A program made the position numbers and the translations under genes. DNA of 8,897 nt, from NCBI GenBank assembly GCA_965365465.1, contig CBDUBU010000158.1, forward strand, positions 1 to 8,897. Direction: 5' to 3'. Positions 1 to 3,853 of this stretch are shown here, piece after piece. This DNA comes from CBDUBU01 sp965365465. GTDB taxonomy: Bacteria > Bacteroidota > Rhodothermia > Rhodothermales > DASSAV01. Positions within the stretch are counted from its first letter, which is position 1; each line of letters begins with the position of its first letter. Below the pieces are notes generated by a model. It was not told the DNA's origin. It did not search any database and worked only from the letters and a program-made list of their open reading frames with translations.

Positions 1-59
1 TCCGGGAGGGGGGACGGACGGTGGGAGCCGGTGTCGTCTCCAAAATCCTCGACGTTTGA
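1..59 (+). CDS. tuf: Elongation factor Tu, C-terminal end (partial)
   Basis: Only the last 18 codons and the TGA stop (57-59) lie in the window; the gene begins before it. Reading from base 3 gives REGGRTVGAGVVSKILDV, the conserved end of EF-Tu domain 3 (family pattern REGGRTVGAGVV). EF-Tu is the GTPase that brings aminoacyl-tRNA to the ribosomal A site. Its GTP-binding domain is outside the window, so nothing can be said about it. The gene sits 68 bases upstream of the tRNA-Trp gene in the same direction, an arrangement known in Bacteroidota and relatives. The assignment rests on a short but very characteristic tail. Confidence 0.93.
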   Translation, partial: REGGRTVGAGVVSKILDV

Positions 60-98
60 TTTGAATAGACTGTGCTGCTGAGGCACTGGAAATACGCT

Positions 99-123
99 CG
101 GGAGCTTCCGGCAGGATCTCCCG
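99..123 (+). other. Hairpin between tuf and tRNA-Trp
   Basis: CGGGAG (99-104) pairs perfectly with CTCCCG (118-123). Inside it TCC (107-109) can pair with GGA (114-116) around a GGCA loop. The hairpin ends four bases before the mature 5' end of the tRNA. No run of T follows, so it does not look like a standard intrinsic terminator. A role in processing the tuf-tRNA transcript, or in partial termination after tuf, is inferred. Confidence 0.5.
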
Positions 124-124
124 T

Positions 125-200
<76 letters not shown>

Positions 201-211
201 CATTGACAGAA

Positions 212-228
212 GGATGCAATGTGCATCC
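212..228 (+). other. Hairpin downstream of tRNA-Trp
   Basis: GGATGCA (212-218) pairs perfectly with TGCATCC (222-228) across a three-base ATG loop, starting 11 bases after the tRNA end. There is no T-run after it; a second hairpin begins at the next base. It could mark the tRNA 3' trailer for processing; that role is inferred. Confidence 0.5.
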
Positions 229-259
229 GAGGGATAAGGACCTGGTCTTTTGATCCCTC
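229..259 (+). other. Second hairpin, upstream of secE
   Basis: GAGGGAT (229-235) pairs perfectly with ATCCCTC (253-259), with weaker pairing possible inside. It lies directly after the 212-228 hairpin and ends 18 bases before the secE Shine-Dalgarno sequence (277-282). No U-tract follows the stem, so a simple terminator is unlikely. A processing or attenuation role between tRNA-Trp and secE is inferred. Confidence 0.45.
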
Positions 260-289
260 CAGACAGGCATTATTGCGGGAAGTGATGTT

Positions 290-472
290 ATGAACAAGAT
301 CCAGGCCTACCTTGAGGATGTGCTCAAGGAAATGCGGAAAGTGAACTGGCCCCGGCGGGAAGAGCTTGTCAGCAACACGGTAATTACGCTGCTTGCCACG
401 CTTATCATCGGGCTGTTTATCTTCGCGTCCGACCGAATTATCAGCGGCATCCTCGATTTCATCTATGTCTAG
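290..472 (+). CDS. secE: Preprotein translocase subunit SecE
   Basis: This 60-residue protein is the small essential subunit of the SecYEG channel, which moves unfolded proteins across or into the inner membrane. It is the short, single-spanning form of the family. An amphipathic N-terminal helix leads into the signature KVNWPRREEL (residues 17-26), followed by one membrane segment at roughly residues 31-56 (VITLLATLIIGLFIF and onward). E. coli SecE has two extra membrane helices; most bacteria have this minimal version. A Shine-Dalgarno-like GGGAAG (277-282) lies seven bases before the ATG and supports the start. nusG follows after 41 bases, the usual secE-nusG pair, so the two are probably one transcript. 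Confidence 0.95.
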   Translation: MNKIQAYLEDVLKEMRKVNWPRREELVSNTVITLLATLIIGLFIFASDRIISGILDFIYV

Positions 473-513
473 ACAGGGGTCAGCGGCGTCTCGGGATGAC
501 GACTGAATAAAAC

Positions 514-1071
514 ATGGCAATCAAGAAAAACGAAGATATCCGCAAGTGGTATGTGCTGCGCACCTTCTCCGGTCACGAGAAGAAGGTGAAGCAGTACCTG
601 GAGCGGGAGATTGCCTTGATGGGCCTGGAAGACAAGCTCACCGAGATCATGATCCCGACGGAAACCGTCTTTGAAATGCGGGGCGGCAAGAAACGCACGC
701 GCGAAAAGACGTTCTTCCCCGGCTATCTTCTGATCCACGCCGTGTTGGACAACGAGTTGCAACACGTCATCGCCAACGTCCCTTCGGTAGTAGGATTTCT
801 GACCACCGGAGACCAGCCCACTCCTCTACGTCCGGATGAGATCAACCGGATCGTGGGCAAAATGGATGAAGCCAGGGAGATGGGCGAGCAGCCGGAGATT
901 CCTTTCAAGTACGGGGATGCAGTCAAGGTCGTGGATGGTCCGTTCAACAACTTTACCGGATTTGTGGAGGAGGTTTTCCCGGACAAGATGAAGGTGAAAG
1001 TGATGGTTTCCATCTTCGGGCGTAAGACGCCGCTCGAATTGGACTATCTCCAGGTAGAGCATGAAGGATAA
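514..1071 (+). CDS. nusG: Transcription termination/antitermination factor NusG
   Basis: This 185-residue protein binds RNA polymerase through its N-terminal domain; in the family the C-terminal domain contacts Rho or ribosomal protein S10. The NGN domain spans about residues 10-120 (KWYVLRTFSGHEKKV, then the conserved KTFFPGYLL and VPSVVGFL). A linker and the KOW domain follow from about residue 132 (GDAVKVVDGPFNNFTG, then VSIFGRKTPLELDYLQVE). Length and domain order are normal, with no insertion. The start ATG gives the expected N-terminus, but no clear Shine-Dalgarno sequence precedes it. A four-codon ATG-to-TAA reading frame (496-510) ends three bases before the start; it is probably accidental. 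The gene follows secE closely and precedes rplK by 137 bases. Confidence 0.96.
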   Translation: MAIKKNEDIRKWYVLRTFSGHEKKVKQYLEREIALMGLEDKLTEIMIPTETVFEMRGGKKRTREKTFFPGYLLIHAVLDNELQHVIANVPSVVGFLTTGDQPTPLRPDEINRIVGKMDEAREMGEQPEIPFKYGDAVKVVDGPFNNFTGFVEEVFPDKMKVKVMVSIFGRKTPLELDYLQVEHEG

Positions 1072-1149
1072 CTCCGGTCAGGTTGAGCGGGCCGCTCTCT
1101 TACTACCCTCAAAATTCCGGCATCACGTATCGTTTTAATCAACAACAGC

Positions 1150-1198
1150 GCGGGAGCTGCGTCCTGTGAGAGGATCATAGGACAGGCGTTTGAACCGC
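1150..1198 (+). promoter_or_regulatory. L1-binding-like leader element of rplK
   Basis: The outer stem is GCGG (1150-1153) with CCGC (1195-1198). It opens into an asymmetric internal loop, GA (1154-1155) opposite GTTTGAA (1188-1194). A GCT/GGC stem (1156-1158 with 1185-1187) follows, then an upper stem GTCCT (1161-1165) with AGGAC (1179-1183). The element ends ten bases before the rplK ATG, directly beside the purine-rich AGGGTG (1199-1204). The same lower half recurs before rplA at 1710-1744. Known L1 sites in 23S rRNA and in L1-regulated mRNAs have a stem, an asymmetric loop with GA on the 5' side, and a GC-rich second stem. Binding by L1 is inferred from this resemblance. Confidence 0.6.
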
Positions 1199-1208
1199 AG
1201 GGTGCATT

Positions 1209-1652
1209 ATGGCAAAAAAAATAGACGGTTACATCAAACTGCAGATCAAGGCAGGACAGGCCACCCCGGCCCCCCCTATCGGCCCGGCGCTGGGTCAGAA
1301 GGGCGTGAATATCATGGAGTTCTGCAAGCAGTTCAACGCAGCGACGCAAGAGAGGATGGGGCTGGTCCTGCCCGTCATCATCACGGTATTCTCTGACAAG
1401 TCCTTCACCTTTATCGTCAAAAGCCCGCCGGCTCCCATCCTGCTGAAAAAGGCTGCCGGCTTGCAAAGCGGTGCTGCGGATCCCCTGCGCCAGAAAGTAG
1501 GCTCCGTCACCTGGGACCAGTGCCTTGAGATTGCACGCCAGAAGATGGAGGACCTGAACGCATTTGACGAAGAAAAAGCGGCCTCGATGGTTGCCGGCAC
1601 CGCCCGCTCGATGGGCATCAAGGTGGAAGGCAAACCCGAGCACGTACGCTAA
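1209..1652 (+). CDS. rplK: 50S ribosomal protein L11
   Basis: This 147-residue protein binds the GTPase-associated region of 23S rRNA at the base of the stalk, next to L10-L12, where translation factors dock. The N-terminal domain carries the family loop PAPPIGPALGQKGVNI (residues 20-35). The rRNA-binding C-terminal domain runs from about residue 70 to the end (ILLKKAAGL, KVGSVTWDQ) and holds the signature GTARSMGIKVEG near the C-terminus. Length and sequence are typical. The start fits the family N-terminus MAKKIDGYIKLQI. A purine-rich AGGGTG (1199-1204) lies only four bases before the ATG. The gene is preceded by a hairpin resembling an L1-binding site, and rplA follows after 108 bases. Confidence 0.97.
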   Translation: MAKKIDGYIKLQIKAGQATPAPPIGPALGQKGVNIMEFCKQFNAATQERMGLVLPVIITVFSDKSFTFIVKSPPAPILLKKAAGLQSGAADPLRQKVGSVTWDQCLEIARQKMEDLNAFDEEKAASMVAGTARSMGIKVEGKPEHVR

Positions 1653-1709
1653 ATACGGAGAAACAGACAGGGTTCGCTGAAGCCTGCCCCGTACATGAAA
1701 TCGTAAACA

Positions 1710-1744
1710 GCGGGAGCCGTCCGCAGGGAGGGCGTTTGCACCGC
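1710..1744 (+). promoter_or_regulatory. L1-binding-like leader element of rplA
   Basis: The outer stem is GCGG (1710-1713) with CCGC (1741-1744). The asymmetric loop has GA (1714-1715) opposite GTTTGCA (1734-1740). The next stem is GCC (1716-1718) with GGC (1731-1733); after one G-G mismatch, TCC (1720-1722) pairs with GGA (1727-1729) around a GCAG loop. The 5' half GCGGGAGC and six of seven bases of the 3' loop are identical to the rplK element, while the upper stem differs in sequence but still pairs. The element ends 16 bases before the rplA ATG, which has no Shine-Dalgarno sequence. Feedback control by L1 is inferred. Confidence 0.6.
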
Positions 1745-1760
1745 GCATACCCGTACTACA

Positions 1761-2471
1761 ATGCCAAAAAGAGGAAAAGGCTATTTGCAGGCGATGGCGC
1801 TTGTCAAGGAAGCCGGAACCCCCCTGAACCTGGAGCAAGCCTCTGATCTCGTCAAGAAAACGGCCCATGCCAAGTTCGATGAATCGGTGGACATCGATGT
1901 GAAACTGGGTGTCGATCCGCGCCACGCCGACCAGATGGTCCGCGGCACGGTAGCCTTGCCGCACGGAACCGGAAAAACGGTTCGTGTGCTGGTGCTCGCC
2001 AGCGAAGGCAAACAGGCCGAAGCACGTGAGGCCGGAGCCGACCACGTCGGCCTCGACGACTTGATAGATAAGATCCAGGGAGAAGGCTGGGTTGATTTTG
2101 ATGTGGTCATCGCTACCCCGGATGTGATGGGTAAAGTGGGACGCTTGGGTCGCTTTCTTGGCCCGCGCGGCTTGATGCCGAATCCGAAGAGCGGCACTGT
2201 AACAATGGATGTCGGGGATGCCGTACAGCAGGTCAAAGCCGGTAAAATCGACTTTCGTGTAGACAAAAACGGAAACCTGCATACTGCAATCGGAAAGGTT
2301 TCTTTCTCACCGGATCAGATCCGTGAGAATGCAGAGGCTTTCCTCAAAGAGGTGGTGCGTCTTCGCCCTTCTACGGCGAAAGGTCTTTATGTCCGCTCGG
2401 TCACCCTTTCGACGACCATGGGGCCTGGGATTGAGATTGACCGGAATGTGGTTGTCAACTCCCTGCGATAG
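1761..2471 (+). CDS. rplA: 50S ribosomal protein L1
   Basis: This 236-residue protein forms the mobile L1 arm near the E site, where deacylated tRNA leaves; in many bacteria it also represses its own operon by binding mRNA. Family landmarks are KFDESVDIDVKLGVDPR (residues 38-54), VRGTVALPHGTGK (60-72), the signature GRFLGPRGLMPNPKSGTVT (GPRGLMPNPK at 134-143), and FRVDKNGNLHTAIGKVSF. The length is normal. The ATG is chosen because MPKRGKGY fits the usual basic L1 N-terminus. There is no recognisable Shine-Dalgarno sequence in front of it; an in-frame ATG at codon 12 is a less likely start. The folded element at 1710-1744 sits just upstream. rplJ follows after 52 bases. Confidence 0.97.
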   Translation: MPKRGKGYLQAMALVKEAGTPLNLEQASDLVKKTAHAKFDESVDIDVKLGVDPRHADQMVRGTVALPHGTGKTVRVLVLASEGKQAEAREAGADHVGLDDLIDKIQGEGWVDFDVVIATPDVMGKVGRLGRFLGPRGLMPNPKSGTVTMDVGDAVQQVKAGKIDFRVDKNGNLHTAIGKVSFSPDQIRENAEAFLKEVVRLRPSTAKGLYVRSVTLSTTMGPGIEIDRNVVVNSLR

Positions 2472-2523
2472 TCCCCGTTTCCGACCCCAAAGCGTGTATT
2501 TGCTCTGACAGCGAGGTGTAGCT

Positions 2524-3054
2524 ATGCCCATGACCAAACAGAAAAAAGTGACGAACGTTGAGGAAATTTCTCAACGGCTGGAACAGTCGCCTACCATATA
2601 TCTGACGAACTATTCAGGCCTCACCGTGGCCCAGGCCGATGACCTGCGCAATAGGTTCCGCAAGGAAGGAGTAGACTTCAAGGTTCTCAAGAACACCTTG
2701 GTGCGGCTTGCCATGGAACGCAAAGGCGGGTACGACGAGCTCTTCGACCGACTGAATGGCCCTACGGCCATTGCCTTTAGCGAAGAGCCTTCTGCCCCGG
2801 CCCGCGTGATGAAGAAATTTCTTCAGGAGAAGAACCTGGATCGTCCTTCCCTGAAGGCTGCGTACATCGACGGCGCCATCTACTTCGAAGATGCCCTCGA
2901 TGTGCTCGCTTCCCTGAAATCCAAGCAGGAACTCATCGGCGATATCGTCGGATTGCTGCTCTCCCCGATGGCCAATGTCGTGGGAGCATTGCAGGCCCAG
3001 GGACAAAACATTGTCGGCGTTCTCAAGACGCTCTCCGAGCGGGAAGATGCCTGA
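2524..3054 (+). CDS. rplJ: 50S ribosomal protein L10
   Basis: This 176-residue protein anchors L7/L12 dimers to the ribosome and forms the base of the stalk. The N-terminal rRNA-binding domain includes TIYLTNYSGLTVAQADDLR (residues 24-42) and the conserved FKVLKNTLVRLAM (52-64), followed by GPTAIAFS. The C-terminal region (about 135-176), ending in a helix rich in Leu and Val, is the part that binds L12 dimers in this family. The start is set by GAGGTG (2513-2518), five bases before the ATG; a second in-frame ATG at 2530 is possible and would remove two residues. Only 52 bases separate it from rplA, little room for the L10 autoregulatory leader found upstream of rplJ in other bacteria. Confidence 0.96.
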   Translation: MPMTKQKKVTNVEEISQRLEQSPTIYLTNYSGLTVAQADDLRNRFRKEGVDFKVLKNTLVRLAMERKGGYDELFDRLNGPTAIAFSEEPSAPARVMKKFLQEKNLDRPSLKAAYIDGAIYFEDALDVLASLKSKQELIGDIVGLLLSPMANVVGALQAQGQNIVGVLKTLSEREDA

Positions 3055-3063
3055 CATTTCTGA

Positions 3064-3087
3064 CGCACCGTGCAGGCGCACGGTGTG
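3064..3087 (+). other. Strong hairpin just after rplJ
   Basis: CACCGTGC (3066-3073) pairs perfectly with GCACGGTG (3078-3085) around AGGC. A G-T and a C-G pair at the base extend it to ten pairs. It starts nine bases after the rplJ stop. The following sequence (TATTACAAAG) has no U-tract. It may act as a partial terminator, a processing site or a 3'-end stabiliser separating rplJ from rplL; the role is inferred. Confidence 0.6.
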
Positions 3088-3128
3088 TATTACAAAGCGA
3101 AAACGAAACAACCATTAACCCTTAATTG

Positions 3129-3171
3129 GCAGCGTAGCTCCAAACGAATGGAGCACAGACCGCTGCAGGAG
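3129..3171 (+). promoter_or_regulatory. Hairpin abutting the rplL ribosome binding site
   Basis: GCAGCG (3129-3134) pairs with CGCTGC (3161-3166), and inside it GCTCCA (3137-3142) pairs with TGGAGC (3149-3154) around AACGAA. The two stems are separated by an asymmetric loop, TA opposite ACAGAC. The last paired base is immediately followed by AGGAG (3167-3171), the likely rplL Shine-Dalgarno sequence, 12 bases before the ATG. The fold leaves that sequence exposed at its base. Control of rplL translation, to raise L12 output relative to L10, is inferred. Confidence 0.5.
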
Positions 3172-3183
3172 AAAAGATCAATC

Positions 3184-3567
3184 ATGGCAGACATCAAAGC
3201 ACTCGCAGAACAGTTGGTTGGCCTCACCATCAAGGAAGCCAACGATCTGGCCAAACTGCTCGAAGAAGAGTACGGCATCAAACCGGCTGCTGCAGCCGTA
3301 GCCATAGCCGGCCCTGCCGCCGCAGCAGGCGGCGACGGCGCAGCCGTTGAGGAGCAGACGGAGTTCGACGTGATCCTCAAGGCCGCCGGCGCCAACAAGA
3401 TTGCCGTCATCAAGGAGGTTCGCGCTATCACCGGCCTGGGCTTGAAAGAAGCAAAAGACCTGGTCGATGGGGCGCCCAATGCCGTCAAATCGGCGATCCC
3501 GAAGGATGAGGCGGAGCAGATCAAGAACAAATTGCAGGAGGCAGGCGCCGACGTCGAACTCAAGTAA
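3184..3567 (+). CDS. rplL: 50S ribosomal protein L7/L12
   Basis: This 127-residue acidic stalk protein, present in several copies per ribosome, recruits and stimulates translation GTPases. The N-terminal dimerisation and L10-binding helices are at residues 1-33 (ALAEQLVGLTIKEANDLAKL). A flexible Ala-rich hinge covers about 34-55. The globular factor-binding domain runs from EFDVILKAAGANKIAVIKEV to the end and includes the signature TGLGLKEAKDLVDGAP. The open frame continues upstream to a GTG at 3070, but MADIKALAEQL is the family N-terminus and AGGAG (3167-3171) precedes this ATG, so the longer form is rejected. It follows rplJ by 129 bases that hold two hairpins, and precedes rpoB by a long structured spacer. 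Confidence 0.97.
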   Translation: MADIKALAEQLVGLTIKEANDLAKLLEEEYGIKPAAAAVAIAGPAAAAGGDGAAVEEQTEFDVILKAAGANKIAVIKEVRAITGLGLKEAKDLVDGAPNAVKSAIPKDEAEQIKNKLQEAGADVELK

Positions 3568-3583
3568 ACGTTGGTCTGTTCGA

Positions 3584-3599
3584 GCGGGCTTGCACCCGC
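3584..3599 (+). other. Small hairpin after rplL
   Basis: GCGGG (3584-3588) pairs with CCCGC (3595-3599) around CTTGCA, 17 bases after the rplL stop. It is the first of a series of hairpins in the rplL-rpoB spacer and has no T-run. Five pairs alone is weak evidence. Confidence 0.4.
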
Positions 3600-3646
3600 G
3601 CTTCCAGCCTGTTATTCAGGGCGCCGGGCGCCAGTGACAGGGAAGC
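3600..3646 (+). promoter_or_regulatory. Possible antiterminator hairpin in rplL-rpoB spacer
   Basis: GCTTCC (3600-3605) pairs with GGAAGC (3641-3646). CTGT (3609-3612) pairs with ACAG (3637-3640) above a three-base bulge, and GGCG (3620-3623) with CGCC (3629-3632) inside. The 3' arm of the basal stem (3641-3646) is also the beginning of the 5' arm of the terminator-like hairpin at 3641-3674, so the two cannot form fully at once. This is the layout of an attenuator switch; which fold dominates, and what signal would choose, is unknown. Confidence 0.4.
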
Positions 3647-3674
3647 CGACCCCTTCTCGGAGAGGTCGGCTTCT
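3641..3674 (+). terminator. Terminator-like hairpin (attenuator) before rpoB
   Basis: GAAGCCGACC (3642-3651) pairs perfectly over ten bases with GGTCGGCTTC (3664-3673), and a G-T pair can be added at the base. TCT (3655-3657) and AGA (3661-3663) may pair inside. It is the most stable-looking hairpin in the spacer. The downstream sequence TGATGCTTGT is only mildly T-rich, so termination would be weak. Between the ribosomal-protein genes and rpoB, E. coli has a partial terminator and a processing site; a similar function here is inferred. Confidence 0.5.
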
Positions 3675-3853
3675 GATGCTTGTACGTGCTGTGATTACCG
3701 GAACTTACACCGCGCATATCACGGAACGGGAGAGAAACAACGCTAAAAGTTTGGCGTTATGCTTACAATGCACTTCTCTCTGGCCCCAACACACCCCAGG
3801 TAACCTTGAACGCTAAAGGCAACGTATCCCCAACCACGGTAGCCAATCAGCTT

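Noticed and set aside
249..278. Possible Bacteroidota-type promoter (TTTG at 249 and TA at 271) before secE
   Set aside because: Spacing is about right but the -7 part TATTGCGG matches TAnnTTTG poorly, and the TTTG lies inside a hairpin.
496..510. Four-codon ATG-to-TAA frame ending three bases before nusG
   Set aside because: Too short to distinguish from chance, and no conservation can be checked here; reinitiation into nusG is possible but unsupported.
1085..1097. Palindromic GAGCGGGCCGCTC after nusG
   Set aside because: The realistic hairpin is only five pairs with a three-base loop and no T-run; not convincing as a terminator.
1044..2282. 412-codon open frame on the minus strand opposite nusG end, rplK and rplA
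   Set aside because: It lies across two certain ribosomal protein genes; its His-, Arg- and Leu-rich composition is typical of an antisense shadow and it matches no family I know.
3070..3183. In-frame upstream extension of rplL beginning at a GTG
   Set aside because: The extra 38 residues are unlike any L7/L12 N-terminus and overlap the hairpin after rplJ; the ATG at 3184 has a Shine-Dalgarno sequence and the family N-terminus.
3750..3769. Possible promoter before rpoB (TTTGGCG and TACAAT)
   Set aside because: The two boxes are only about 7 to 10 bases apart, too close for a standard promoter, and no -7 TAnnTTTG box lies at the right distance.
3571..3816. 81-codon frame in the rplL-rpoB spacer
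   Set aside because: It runs through the strong hairpins, has no ribosome binding site and no recognisable protein features; the spacer is better explained as structured RNA.
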